Shown here piece after piece: positions 8,930-19,023 of a stretch of 64,000 nucleotides of DNA. The notes beneath the pieces are model-generated. The model worked only from the letters and a program-made list of their open reading frames with translations, made no database searches and was not told the origin of the DNA. The translations under genes and the position numbers were made by a program. Every line of letters starts with the position of its first letter. Positions within the stretch are counted from its first letter, which is position 1. This stretch comes from Lentisphaerota bacterium (GTDB lineage: Bacteria; Verrucomicrobiota; Kiritimatiellia; UBA8416; JAIOPI01), in the NCBI GenBank assembly GCA_021413965.1, contig JAIOPI010000021.1, positions 124,001 to 188,000 on the forward strand, read 5' to 3'.

Positions 8930-10357
8930 TTACTGGGCCTTGATCCGCAGGTTTGTCGGCTTCGACGGTGCCGACAACGGCTTGACGGTCACGGTGACCT
9001 CGTCGCTGGCCGACAGCAGGGTGTCGTTGGCCGTCAGGCGCAGCACGTACGTACCCACGTCGGTGAACGTGGCGGTTGTGGCGCTCGATGAGGCGTCGGC
9101 AAACACGGCCGTGCCTGCCCCACCGGTCACACTGACCATCGTCCACGTCTTCGCGACCGTGGCCCCCGCCGGCAGCCCGTCGTCAGAGACCACGCCCGAC
9201 AGGGTGGCCGACTGATTGAGGCGGATGTTGCTGTCGGCTCCCGCGCTGACGACCGGCGCCCGGTTCAGTTTCAGGACGGTCAGGCTGACGGCTACTTGGG
9301 ACTGATTGCCAGCCGCGTCAGTGGCCTTGATGGTCACCGATGTGATCCCCACGCCAACCAGTGCACCTGCCGCGGGTGTCTGCGTGAGGCTGAGACTCGC
9401 CTTGGGCGTGCAGTTATCACTGACCGCGAGGCTGGCGAGGAAGTCCGTGACCGAGGCCAGGTCGTTGCTTCCCGCCGTGACGGTGACCGGTGCCGGCGCC
9501 GTGATCACGGGCGCCGTCTGGTCTGTGATCGTGATCTGGACGATGGCCTGCGCCGAGTTGCCGGCCTGATCGCGGGCCGTAATGGTGACGGGGGTGAGGC
9601 CGAGCCCGCGCACCGTGCCGGCCGTCGGTGATTGCGAGAGGAGGATGTTGGCGGCCGCTGACACGTTATCAGAGACCACCGTGCTCGCGAGCAAGTTGGG
9701 GATGGCGGTGGTGCCGGCGCTCCCCGCGGGCAGCGTCTGGGCCGCGGGGGGCGTGATGGCCGGAGCGGTCTGGTCCACGACGGTTACCTGCACGATGGCC
9801 TGAGCGGAGTTGCCGGCCTGGTCACGCGCCGTAATGGTGACGGGAGTGATCCCAACGCCGCGCGCGGTTCCGGCCGACGGTGTCTGCGTGACGACGATGT
9901 TTGCAACGGTGGAGACGTTGTCCGTGACAACGGTGCCCGCGACGAGATTGGGCATGGGGGCCGTGCCCGTGGTGCCGGCGGCCAGCGATTGGGCGGCGGG
10001 CGGCGTCATGACGGGGGCGGTAATGTCGGGGACGGTCCACACAAACTCAGTGGACAGCGTGCTTTCGATGAGGAGCGAGTTATAGGATTTGGCGGCGAAG
10101 TAGTAAGTCTGGCCTTCGGTGAGATTGTAGACCGTGCAGGTCGTGACATTGCCGACATCAGTGACGACGGTGTAGTTCCCGCTCGCCGCGCCGCGATGGA
10201 GTTTGTAACCGGACAGATCCGTCAATACGGTCCCGTCGGTGTTGTTGGTTGGCGCATCCCAGGCGAGTTGCACACTGGCGGCATGGAGATTCAATGCTCC
10301 GGCCGTGCCCCACAGGGCGGCCATGATCAGGAGTCGCAGGCAGATGGATGTACGCAT
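8930..10357 (-). CDS. Exported fibronectin-III / HYR-repeat / PKD-type protein
   Basis: A 475-aa secreted protein. The start at 10357 is preceded by AGGAAGG at 6-12 nt and leads into a signal peptide (MRTSICLRLLIMAALWGTAG, cleavage near NLHAAS). The first domain is fibronectin type III (VQLAWDAPTNNTDGTVLTDLSGYKL...; YNLTEGQTYYFAAKSY). Then come three hyalin-like (HYR) repeats with the recurring ARDQAGNSAQAIVQ motif and PPAAQ-linkers. The C-terminus is a PKD-like fold (NRAPVVSAGADSNIRLNQSA to ANDTLLSASDEVTVTV). No sorting signal or catalytic site is seen, so a structural or adhesive extracellular role is likely. It lies 29 bp behind the next upstream gene and probably shares its transcript. 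Confidence 0.78.
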   Translation of the reverse strand: MRTSICLRLLIMAALWGTAGALNLHAASVQLAWDAPTNNTDGTVLTDLSGYKLHRGAASGNYTVVTDVGNVTTCTVYNLTEGQTYYFAAKSYNSLLIESTLSTEFVWTVPDITAPVMTPPAAQSLAAGTTGTAPMPNLVAGTVVTDNVSTVANIVVTQTPSAGTARGVGITPVTITARDQAGNSAQAIVQVTVVDQTAPAITPPAAQTLPAGSAGTTAIPNLLASTVVSDNVSAAANILLSQSPTAGTVRGLGLTPVTITARDQAGNSAQAIVQITITDQTAPVITAPAPVTVTAGSNDLASVTDFLASLAVSDNCTPKASLSLTQTPAAGALVGVGITSVTIKATDAAGNQSQVAVSLTVLKLNRAPVVSAGADSNIRLNQSATLSGVVSDDGLPAGATVAKTWTMVSVTGGAGTAVFADASSSATTATFTDVGTYVLRLTANDTLLSASDEVTVTVKPLSAPSKPTNLRIKAQ

Positions 10358-10386
10358 AGTTGCCTTCCTCTGTTCTTGATGGTTGC

Positions 10387-12090
10387 TCACAAGCACAGTC
10401 CAAGCCGGCGGTTGATTTGATACTGAGGCAACACGGGCTGGCTCTCCGCCGAACCCCACGCCTGTCGGGTTTCGCCGCCGCTGCTCAGGCGCGTGTGCCA
10501 CTGACCCGTGGCAGGCTCATACAGGCAGAGATCCGCCACGCCGTCGCCATCGTAGTCGCCGGGCACGGGGATCGTGCCTGACCATCCGAAAGCCTTCTCC
10601 ACGATGCGGTGGGACGTGCTTTCCTGAATCGACCAGGTTCCCGTGGCCGGCTCGTAGGAGGCCGCATCGGCGAGGCCATCACCATCATAGTCGGCGGGAA
10701 CGGGCAGGGCATTCCTGGCACCGAACCGTCCACTGATGAACTTCCCGTCACGGCTGCGGATGCCCGACCACATCGCCTTTGCGGGCTCGTAGACGGCGAC
10801 ATCGGCGAGGCCATCGCCGTCGTAGTCGGCGGGAACTGGTATAGCCCCCTTGCCGCCGAATTTCCCGCTGCGCGTGGTGCCATTGGCGGACATTCGCCCA
10901 CTCCACATCCGGGTTGCCGGATTGAAGACGGCAGCATCGGCCCGGCCGTCGCCGTCGTAATCGGCGGGAACGGGCACGCTCGTCGCATCGCCCAGCAAGA
11001 CGGTTGTCACGCCGCCGGTGGCGCTGGACGTGAGATACCAGCGTCCCTCGGCCGGCACGAACACGGCGTAATCGCTCACCAGGTCGCCGTCGAAATCTTC
11101 GGCGAGGGGCATCGTCCCGTTGTAGCCGAATGCGAGCTGTGTCTGGCGTCCGTCGCTGCCGTGCACGCGCCACAGCCCCGTGGCGGGTTCGAAGACGACC
11201 ATGTCGGCGCGCACGTCGCCGTCGAAGTCGAGCATGGCGACCGGAATAAAGTTCTCATCGATCTGGCCGTCGCAGTCATCATCCAGTCCGTTGTTGGATT
11301 CAGTGGCGCCCGGATGTATGGCGGCGTTGAGGTCGTCCCGGTCGCCGGTCGTGGCCACGTACCCGGCGGGGGCGCGCACATCGAGAACGGGTTGGCCGTA
11401 GCCGAAGCCGTCGCCATCCGCATCGCGATAGTATCGGCCGTTCAGAGTCAACGCGATCTGCAGCTGCTGGGACTGCGGGGCGGCTCCGGTTTCCTGGGCG
11501 GTCACCACGACCGATGTGGTGTAGCAACCGGGTGTCAGCCGGTCCGACACGCCGCGGAAGGTGATCACGTCATGCTCGCCCGTGGAGGTGCCGGAACTTG
11601 GTGTGCAGGCGTACCAGTCCGGCAGGCCGGAGATCGTGTAGGCAAGGGTCCCGTCGCCTGCGTTCCAGATTTCAACGCGATTTGAGGGGGTTGATTCCCC
11701 TTGGGTCACCACGACGGTCACGACCTGCGTCGACAGGGCGAGTTGGGCTGCTTTCGTTGCCGGTGGCGTTTGCCATGAGTGTTCGTCAGAGCGTGCGCTC
11801 TCCAAGCCATCGCCGCTGACCGCCGAAACGGCGAAATAGTAGCGTTGGTTATTCTCCAGATTCGCAATGACGGCGGGACTGCTGGTCACAATCTGAAGGT
11901 GGGGATAGTTCCCGCTCTCGGTCCCGTAGTAAACTTTGAAGCAGGCCAGATTCGTTACCGTGGACCCATCGATATTAAAACGAGGCGCTTCCCATGAAAC
12001 TGACGCCTGCGTGCTGCCTGCGGCGAGTCTAGCAATCAGCCAAGCTCCCACTGCTAATCCCGCCGTCTTGCTGGTCCACATGGTATCCAT
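10387..12090 (-). CDS. Exported fibronectin-III / FG-GAP (VCBS) repeat protein with MopE-type metal motif
   Basis: A 567-aa secreted protein. Start 12090 or 12081 (both ATG, with AGGA best spaced for 12081). The signal peptide is followed by a fibronectin-III domain (SVSWEAPRFNIDGST; NNQRYYFAVSAVSGDGLES), a DUF-type beta domain (residues about 120-210), and a MopE-like metal-binding motif (DRDDLNAAIHPGA, then DDDCDGQIDE). The second half has six FG-GAP/VCBS-like repeats of about 50 residues, each beginning with a calcium-loop-like DYDGDGxADxA motif and ending in a W-x-x-R/S strand; this should fold as a beta-propeller. The last residues (RRLGLCL) show no sorting tail. A sigma-54-like promoter lies 26-35 bp upstream. 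Function unknown; extracellular structural or binding role inferred. Confidence 0.75.
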   Translation of the reverse strand: MDTMWTSKTAGLAVGAWLIARLAAGSTQASVSWEAPRFNIDGSTVTNLACFKVYYGTESGNYPHLQIVTSSPAVIANLENNQRYYFAVSAVSGDGLESARSDEHSWQTPPATKAAQLALSTQVVTVVVTQGESTPSNRVEIWNAGDGTLAYTISGLPDWYACTPSSGTSTGEHDVITFRGVSDRLTPGCYTTSVVVTAQETGAAPQSQQLQIALTLNGRYYRDADGDGFGYGQPVLDVRAPAGYVATTGDRDDLNAAIHPGATESNNGLDDDCDGQIDENFIPVAMLDFDGDVRADMVVFEPATGLWRVHGSDGRQTQLAFGYNGTMPLAEDFDGDLVSDYAVFVPAEGRWYLTSSATGGVTTVLLGDATSVPVPADYDGDGRADAAVFNPATRMWSGRMSANGTTRSGKFGGKGAIPVPADYDGDGLADVAVYEPAKAMWSGIRSRDGKFISGRFGARNALPVPADYDGDGLADAASYEPATGTWSIQESTSHRIVEKAFGWSGTIPVPGDYDGDGVADLCLYEPATGQWHTRLSSGGETRQAWGSAESQPVLPQYQINRRLGLCL

Positions 12091-12126
12091 GTCCTGTAAA
12101 GGTTGATCGCTGTCAATCAACCATAC

Positions 12127-12142
12127 AGCAGATACCGTTCCA
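12127..12142 (-). promoter_or_regulatory. Candidate sigma-54 promoter for the FG-GAP protein gene
   Basis: Read on the minus strand, TGGAACGGTATCTGCT has GG and GC elements separated by exactly 10 bp, and the -12 half (CTGCT) is identical to three of the other four sites in this window. The -24 half is the weakest of the set (TGGAAC instead of TGGCAC). The predicted start is near 12116, leaving 26-35 nt of leader. Confidence 0.5.
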
Positions 12143-12154
12143 CTCTTCGAAACC

Positions 12155-12200
12155 GTAACAAAAGTCAGGCCATACACCAATGTGCGTTTCGTTTTGTTAC
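12155..12200. repeat. Inverted repeat upstream of a sigma-54-like promoter
   Basis: GTAACAAAA (12155-12163) and its exact complement TTTTGTTAC (12192-12200) are separated by 28 bp. The pair lies 14-60 bp upstream of the -24 element at 12141, where an activator could bind. No common motif with the other promoters was found by eye, so this is only a candidate. Confidence 0.35.
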
Positions 12201-12299
12201 TATTTCTTGTCCATTTCCTCTTGTTGTTGCATGCCTGACAAGCCTTTCGCGACTGGTGGCGGGGGCGGTGTTGAGGCTGCATGGCTTGATTGCCCTCCA

Positions 12300-13109
12300 C
12301 TAGGGAAGCAGTCGAACGCGGAAGAAGCGCGGACCGGAGGCGCTTGTGACGGGAAGGTGGTAGGTCAGGGGGCCGCTTGCCAGCGATGTCTGCTGGCTCT
12401 TGGACTCAGCGGATGCGTTGCTGGGAGCGGCTGTCCACGTCTGCTGATCCGATGAGGTCTCGACTTGGTAAGTCAGGTTCGGTTTCGCCTGCCAGGTCAG
12501 GATCAGTTCGTCGATGGCGAATGTATCGCCGTCCTCGTCAGCCTCTGTTTCGCTGGCCAGTCGATTGGGCTGGCCGACGCCCAGGCTTGCTTCTAGCAGG
12601 TCCTGTGGATCGGCCGGGTTGCTGTGGCACTCCACTTCATCGCCGTCCTGCATGCCGTCGCCGTCTGTATCGGCTGATTGCGGTGAGGTGCCCAGTTCGA
12701 GCTCGGTTGCGTCGTCGATCCCGTCGGTATCGCTATCAATGAATGCGGTTTCCCAGGATTGCTCATCGGAATATCCGCTTTCGAGGTTCTCGGCGCTCAG
12801 CGCTGAAACGGCGAAGTAGTACCTCACGCCGGCTGTGAGATTGGTGACGCGGGCCTGCGTGTCGGTGCCGGTATCAAGCGACTGCGTGTAGGAACCCGGG
12901 GTGGTTCCGTAATGGATACGGTACCGCGGGGGTGAGGAAAGGGGAGCGCCGTCAGCCGTCTTCGATGGTGCATCCCAGGAAAGGACGACCTGATAACCTG
13001 ACGATGTTGGAACAAGAACGAACGAAGACAAGATTATGGCGGCCAGAACGAGCCATCGCAGCGTCAAAGTCCGCGCGAAAAAAGCACATCGTGTAATAAA
13101 TTGTTCCAC
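12300..13109 (-). CDS. Exported fibronectin-III / thrombospondin-type-3 repeat protein
   Basis: A 269-aa protein if begun at GTG 13109 (AGAG 5 nt upstream), with a signal segment LRWLVLAAIILSSFVLVP. A fibronectin-III domain follows (QVVLSWDAPSKTADGAP; AGVRYYFAVSALSAENLESG), then calcium-type thrombospondin-3 motifs (DSDTDGIDDATELELGTSP; DTDGDGMQDGDEVEC), and a C-terminal domain ending in RFFRVRLLP, the same beta-strand ending as the two giant proteins (YLRVR, FLRVR). If the sigma-54-like promoter at 13122-13137 is used, its start point (about 13111) would leave only about 2 nt before the GTG, so an in-frame TTG at 13067 is a serious alternative start that keeps the signal peptide. No sorting tail. 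Function unknown. Confidence 0.72.
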   Translation of the reverse strand: MEQFITRCAFFARTLTLRWLVLAAIILSSFVLVPTSSGYQVVLSWDAPSKTADGAPLSSPPRYRIHYGTTPGSYTQSLDTGTDTQARVTNLTAGVRYYFAVSALSAENLESGYSDEQSWETAFIDSDTDGIDDATELELGTSPQSADTDGDGMQDGDEVECHSNPADPQDLLEASLGVGQPNRLASETEADEDGDTFAIDELILTWQAKPNLTYQVETSSDQQTWTAAPSNASAESKSQQTSLASGPLTYHLPVTSASGPRFFRVRLLP

Positions 13110-13121
13110 AACTACTCTTAA

Positions 13122-13137
13122 AGCAGTAGCTGTGCCA
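13122..13137 (-). promoter_or_regulatory. Candidate sigma-54 promoter for the thrombospondin-3/fibronectin gene
   Basis: On the minus strand the site reads TGGCACAGCTACTGCT. The -24 TGGCAC is a full match, the -12 is CTGCT, and GG and GC are 10 bp apart. The predicted start is near 13111. Confidence 0.65.
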
Positions 13138-13426
13138 TGCGTGTTTCCTTATGTGGAAGTGGCCGACAGTTGGTTTTGCTTGGGAAACGGCCTCTCCTAT
13201 TACTGCGAAACAGGGCAGATTCGATCAATATTGCGACGAATTCACCCCCGCCCACATCGTTGGCCGGCCCTGAACAGCAGCTACCTGTCGTCACGGGATG
13301 ATGTTGCCTGTCCCCAAGGGCCAGGGCCACCAGATCCTGACGTATGGGTCGGGATGAGGTGGCGTGGGCGTTTGGGGTGATGGACCAACCTGCACGTGGG
13401 GGGCGGGCGGTCGCGTGTTGAGCGGG

Positions 13427-13464
13427 ATTACCTGTCCCCGGTTGAGCCGTTGGGGACAGGTAAT
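13427..13464. repeat. REP-like palindrome in a 390-bp gap (13110-13502)
   Basis: ATTACCTGTCCCC (13427-13439) and its exact complement (13452-13464) enclose 12 bp. A further CCTGTCCCC copy occurs at 13307-13315. No T-tract follows on either strand, so it is not a typical terminator. The arrangement resembles repetitive extragenic palindromes. Apart from this and the promoter at 13122-13137, I see no gene in the gap. Confidence 0.5.
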
Positions 13465-13502
13465 CGGGTGCCGGAGGATGGTGTCGCGGCTGTTTTTGAG
13501 GG

Positions 13503-16500
13503 CTATTGCTGCTGTTGCGCGGCAAGGGCGCGTCGGGCATCTTCGGCGAGCGTGTGGTCAGGAGCCGCCGCGATGGCTTCGTTCAGGACGGTCGTGCCGG
13601 TGGACTGATCGCCGCTCTGCAAGAGGCAGAGGCCGAGGCCGTAGAGCGAGTCCGGCGACAAGGTCCGCCCGGCTCCTCGCAGCTGGCCGAGAATGCTGGC
13701 CGCCTGGTTGCACTGGCCGCCCCAATAAAAGATCTGGCCAGCGGCTTCCGCCAAGTTGGCATCACCGGGGGCCTGTTCACGGCCGAGCGCCGCCAGTTTG
13801 AGAGCTTCCGCACTGCCGTCATGACGATTGGCCAGGAGGGACAGCCGGCTGGCGATGGCGGGTGTATAGGTGGGATACTGCGTGTTGATGCGGGCAAGCT
13901 CGATTTCGGCTGCGCCCAAGTCCCCAGCCTGCAGGCGCCATGCGGCGCTTGCCGCGAGGGCGGGCAGGCAATCTGGCCAGTCCTGAAGGACGGCGTCGAT
14001 CTGGGCGCGGGCACGATCCGCCGGAACCTGGCGGATGGCATCGGGGAAGAGCGCGTTGCAGCTGGCCGCCTTCCGGCCAATGGTTCCCGTTTCCTTATCC
14101 AAGCGGATCGCGTTTTGAAATGCCGTGCCGGCCTCACCCATGCGGCCAAGCGCAAACGCGGCCAGCCCCACATCCAGCTGGATCCCCGCGTGATCGGCCT
14201 GTTTGGCGGCGGCTTCCTTGAGTACGCTGTATGCCCAAGCATGCTGCCCCTGCGCATAGGCGATCTGACCGAGAATGTGCAGCACGTCGCCGTTCTGCGG
14301 GTTGATATCGCGGGCTGCCATGGCGCACTTGCGCGCGTCATCCAGGTTCCCCATCTGCTGGTGACTTTCGGCGGCAGCCACGAGCGCTGGCAGGTACTTG
14401 GCGTCCAGCTTCAACGCCTTCTCGTACTGCTGGATGGCGGCGGCAGGTCCCTCGAGCTGGGCATCGATCCGGCCCAGCCGGCACAGCGTGGCCGCCGTGG
14501 GCGGGGATTCAAGCAAGGTCTTGCGCATCTGCTGTAACTCGTCGCGCGTGTGAGTCTTTGCCGGCGAGATTTCCAGCAGGTCGAGCATGCGGACGGCGTC
14601 ATCCCTCCCGCTAAACGCAAGCGAGGCCTGCAGCGATTCCCGCAGCAGGCGGGTAGCTTCTGTCTCGTCACCGGTGGCCAGGAGGGCACAGGCGAGATGG
14701 TATTCGACCTCCGGCTGTTGCTTGAGTTTGTCGAGGCTCTCGCGCAGCAACGTCACCGCCCAAGGGTAGTCGCCGCGCTTGTACGCGATCCACCCGAGCG
14801 TGTCGGCCGTATACGGATCTTTGGGCGCCCACTCGCGCGCCTTGGTGGCGAGGGCGAACGCGGCTTCCAGATCATTCAGTGGTCCCGCCAGGAGGTAGGC
14901 CAGGTTATTGGCCGCCGGCACATAGCGCGGCGACACGTTCAGCAGTTGTTCGTAGCGGGCCCGTGCGCCCTCCAGGTTTCCCGCCGCCTGCTGGATCGTG
15001 GCGGCGCACATCAGGGCGGGAACATTGTCAGGATGCTGCGCCAGCGCCGTTTCGATCTGGGTGAGTGCATCCTGCGGCCGTCCGCCCGCGAGATAGAGAC
15101 GGCTCAGCTCGATATGCGCCCCGACGAAATCCGGTGTGCATGCGAGGGCCTGTTGAAGGGCGCCAATGGCCAGGTTCGTTTCGCCCATCCGGACGTAGAT
15201 CGTGCCGAGGAGGAAGGGCAAGCCGGGGGCCTTGGGGGCCCGCGCGATCTGCTCCTTGAGACGGGCCACGGCCCCCTCCACATCCCGCGCCTGGATCTTG
15301 ATCGAGGCCAGCTGGGCGGCGGGAAGCATGTAATCGGGAGCCGCCACCAATGCGTCTTCGAATGCCTGGGTTGCCTCCGTTGGCCGGTTCTGCGCCTTCA
15401 GCAGGAGTCCCAGCAGGAGTTGTCCCTGGGCATTGTCAGGTGCTGCGGCGACCAGTCGACGGAGGACGTCGGTGGCGTCCTCCGCGCGGCCTTGCATGTG
15501 GTAGGCGGCGCTCAGCAGCGCAAACGCGCGGGGTGAGGCGGCGGGCCGCTTGACCAGGGCTTCGAGCGTGCCGACGGCCTGTTCCGGTTTGCCGCTCAGA
15601 ATTTGCATCTCGCAAAGCAGGAGCCGTGCATCGGCCATATCGGGCCGCAGTTCCAAGGCGGCTTTCAGTTCCATGGCGGCTCCGTCCAAATCGCGCTCAG
15701 TGGCCAGCGCGGAGCCCAGCAACTGGTGGGCCTCGGCCAGGGAGGGGGCACGCTTCGCGATGTCGCGCAACAGCGCGATGGCGTCTTTGTTTTTTTTCGC
15801 CACGAGCAGCAGGCGGGCCTTGAGGATCTGGCCTTCAATGTGGCTGGGATACTGCTTCAGCAGGCTCTCGACGATGCTCTGGCAGGTTGCGGTGTCACGG
15901 TCTGCCAGTGCCAGTTTGGCAGCGCCCACCAGCCCGGGGGCAAAAGTCGGAAACTGCGTGTTCAGTTCCTGCAGGATGCGCCGCGCCTCCGCATGCTCGC
16001 CGCTCCGGAACAGGGCTTCAGCCCATCCAACGCGGGCAATGGAATTGGTGGGAGACAGTTCGGCCGCGGTCTTCAGTTCTGCCACGGATTCGGCGTCCTT
16101 GCCGCGCAACTGGTACAGCATCCCGAGCGCTAGGTGGGGGCGGGGAGCGTTGATGTTGTGGGCCACGGCTTCCAGGACGGCCTTCTCGGCCTTTTCCAAA
16201 TTCCCCGTGCGCGCCCACAGGCTGCCATCCGCCAGATGAAACGAATCCCGATCGCCAAAGCGCTCGTGGTTGGCATCTAGCAGCTGGCGCGCCTGTTGGA
16301 CCTGGTTGGTGTCACGGGCGGCATCGACCATCAGGAGGAGGGCTTCAAAGTTGGTCGGGTTCCGCGTGAACATCTCCTGTCCGATGTCCCAGCCTTTCTG
16401 CGGTTCATTCCCGATCACATACAGCGTTCCCAACTGCAATTGCAGGTCGTCGTCGTGTGGCGTCAGATCGGCGGCCCGCCGCAGGTACACGAAGGCCGGC

Positions 16501-16745
16501 GTCAGATTTCCAATCTTCAGGTACGCCATGCCGATGCTGCGTGTGGCGACCGCGTTGGTCGGGTCGCTATGCAGCACGTTGGTGAATTCGATGATCGCTT
16601 CCTCGTAGGACTCCGCCGCCAGATAGCGCTCACCGCGCTCAAGATGCCGCGCGCGCCGCGCCTCGGACGAGCAACCGGCCGCGAGCAGCAAGATCATCAG
16701 CGCGCCTGCCGCGCCCGCCCATCGACTCCCATATTCGTGCTTCAT
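13503..16745 (-). CDS. prsT: PEP-CTERM-system TPR lipoprotein (PrsT-like)
   Basis: A 1080-aa lipoprotein. The signal peptide ends in a lipobox (LLLAAGC, Cys25), so it is probably anchored to a membrane. The rest is a nearly continuous array of about 25-30 tetratricopeptide repeats (for example SYEEAIIEFTNVLHSDPTNAVA, ATQAFEDALVAAPDYMLPAA, GGRPQDALTQIETALAQHPDNVPA). Very long TPR lipoproteins next to an exosortase are characteristic of the PrsT component of PEP-CTERM systems; its biochemical role is not established, but it may organise export or polysaccharide assembly. Its ATG overlaps the exosortase stop by 4 bp (16742-16745), so the two are translationally coupled. The family is usually 900-950 aa, so this one is long. 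Confidence 0.8.
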   Translation of the reverse strand: MKHEYGSRWAGAAGALMILLLAAGCSSEARRARHLERGERYLAAESYEEAIIEFTNVLHSDPTNAVATRSIGMAYLKIGNLTPAFVYLRRAADLTPHDDDLQLQLGTLYVIGNEPQKGWDIGQEMFTRNPTNFEALLLMVDAARDTNQVQQARQLLDANHERFGDRDSFHLADGSLWARTGNLEKAEKAVLEAVAHNINAPRPHLALGMLYQLRGKDAESVAELKTAAELSPTNSIARVGWAEALFRSGEHAEARRILQELNTQFPTFAPGLVGAAKLALADRDTATCQSIVESLLKQYPSHIEGQILKARLLLVAKKNKDAIALLRDIAKRAPSLAEAHQLLGSALATERDLDGAAMELKAALELRPDMADARLLLCEMQILSGKPEQAVGTLEALVKRPAASPRAFALLSAAYHMQGRAEDATDVLRRLVAAAPDNAQGQLLLGLLLKAQNRPTEATQAFEDALVAAPDYMLPAAQLASIKIQARDVEGAVARLKEQIARAPKAPGLPFLLGTIYVRMGETNLAIGALQQALACTPDFVGAHIELSRLYLAGGRPQDALTQIETALAQHPDNVPALMCAATIQQAAGNLEGARARYEQLLNVSPRYVPAANNLAYLLAGPLNDLEAAFALATKAREWAPKDPYTADTLGWIAYKRGDYPWAVTLLRESLDKLKQQPEVEYHLACALLATGDETEATRLLRESLQASLAFSGRDDAVRMLDLLEISPAKTHTRDELQQMRKTLLESPPTAATLCRLGRIDAQLEGPAAAIQQYEKALKLDAKYLPALVAAAESHQQMGNLDDARKCAMAARDINPQNGDVLHILGQIAYAQGQHAWAYSVLKEAAAKQADHAGIQLDVGLAAFALGRMGEAGTAFQNAIRLDKETGTIGRKAASCNALFPDAIRQVPADRARAQIDAVLQDWPDCLPALAASAAWRLQAGDLGAAEIELARINTQYPTYTPAIASRLSLLANRHDGSAEALKLAALGREQAPGDANLAEAAGQIFYWGGQCNQAASILGQLRGAGRTLSPDSLYGLGLCLLQSGDQSTGTTVLNEAIAAAPDHTLAEDARRALAAQQQQ

Positions 16746-17649
16746 TGGTTGGTTCCTCCCCTGCCAAGACGCCGGTCGTTACGTTCAGATCGCCAAAGGA
16801 AGATGAGGATGGCCAGCAGGACCACCAGGGACAGCGCGAAGAACAGGGGACCGCCCCGGTGATGCAGGGGGCTGTCAATGATACGGGGATCCACGTAGAC
16901 GGTGAGCAGTCCCAGCGTCACGATGCGGAAGGCGTTGCGCAGGACACCCAGCGGCAGGACGACGGCGACGAGCACCGCGCGCCGCCACGGGGAGCGCAGC
17001 AGCATGGTTCCCGCCACCAGGCTGCACATGAGCAGGACCCAGGTGGAGTTGATGCCGCTGCATTCCGGCGCCACGGCCAGCGACAGGCGCGGCAAATGGA
17101 TCACCAGCCCTTCGCGATACAGGGGAACCGGTGTCAGGGCCAGCATGCCATAGGCGGCATAGGCGGAGGCCTGCTGCAGAAACAGTTCCAAGGCGTTCTT
17201 CAGCCCGTCCGGCAGCGGGATGGCGAACAGCAGGATCAGCCAGGGACACAGTCCGGTGCGCAGCATGGCCGCGCCAAAACACAACGCGACCGCGGCGAAC
17301 AGCAAGACCAGCAATGCGGCCACGCCGATGGCGACCTGATCCGCCTGCGCGGTCGCGGGCGGCAGGCGCTGTCCCGTCGCCAGCAGCGCCACGCCCAGCA
17401 CCGCGAGTCCGGCCGCGAGGCCGTAGGCGGGGGACGACACGGCGAGTTGACGGCGGCGCTGGTGCAGCAGATAGAGCGTGACCATCGGCACCAGCGGGAT
17501 ATAGGAGTACAAGGGCGAGGGGCGGACCAGCTGCGCGAGCTGCGCCAGCACGTCACGGAACGCGACCAGCAGGCCGGCCAGGCAAAGCAGGAAGAGCCCC
17601 CAGCGTGGTGCAGGGGCGGGCGTGGGGCGCGGCGTGTCTTCTGTGGAGG

Positions 17650-17653
<4 letters not shown>
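16742..17653 (-). CDS. Exosortase (Xrt family transpeptidase)
   Basis: A 303-aa integral membrane protein with about eight transmembrane segments. It carries the exosortase/archaeosortase catalytic triad: Cys198 in AVAPECSGINS, Arg239/Arg243 in PLGVLRNAFRI, and His264/His265 in SPLHHRGGPLFF. These enzymes recognise short C-terminal sorting tails (a motif, a hydrophobic segment, then basic residues), cleave them and anchor the protein, usually in organisms that make exopolysaccharide. Likely clients in this window are the proteins at 21599-22192 and 22708-23280. The GTG start at 17653 overlaps the prsR stop (GTGA); an upstream extension in this frame is antisense-like and was rejected. There is no EpsI domain. 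The exact subfamily cannot be settled from motifs alone. Confidence 0.88.

Positions 17654-19019
<1,366 letters not shown>

Positions 19020-19023
<4 letters not shown>

Noticed and set aside
9296-10420. Plus-strand frames inside the fibronectin/HYR gene
   Set aside because: They are shadows of three similar HYR repeats on the minus strand and have no start signal or domain.
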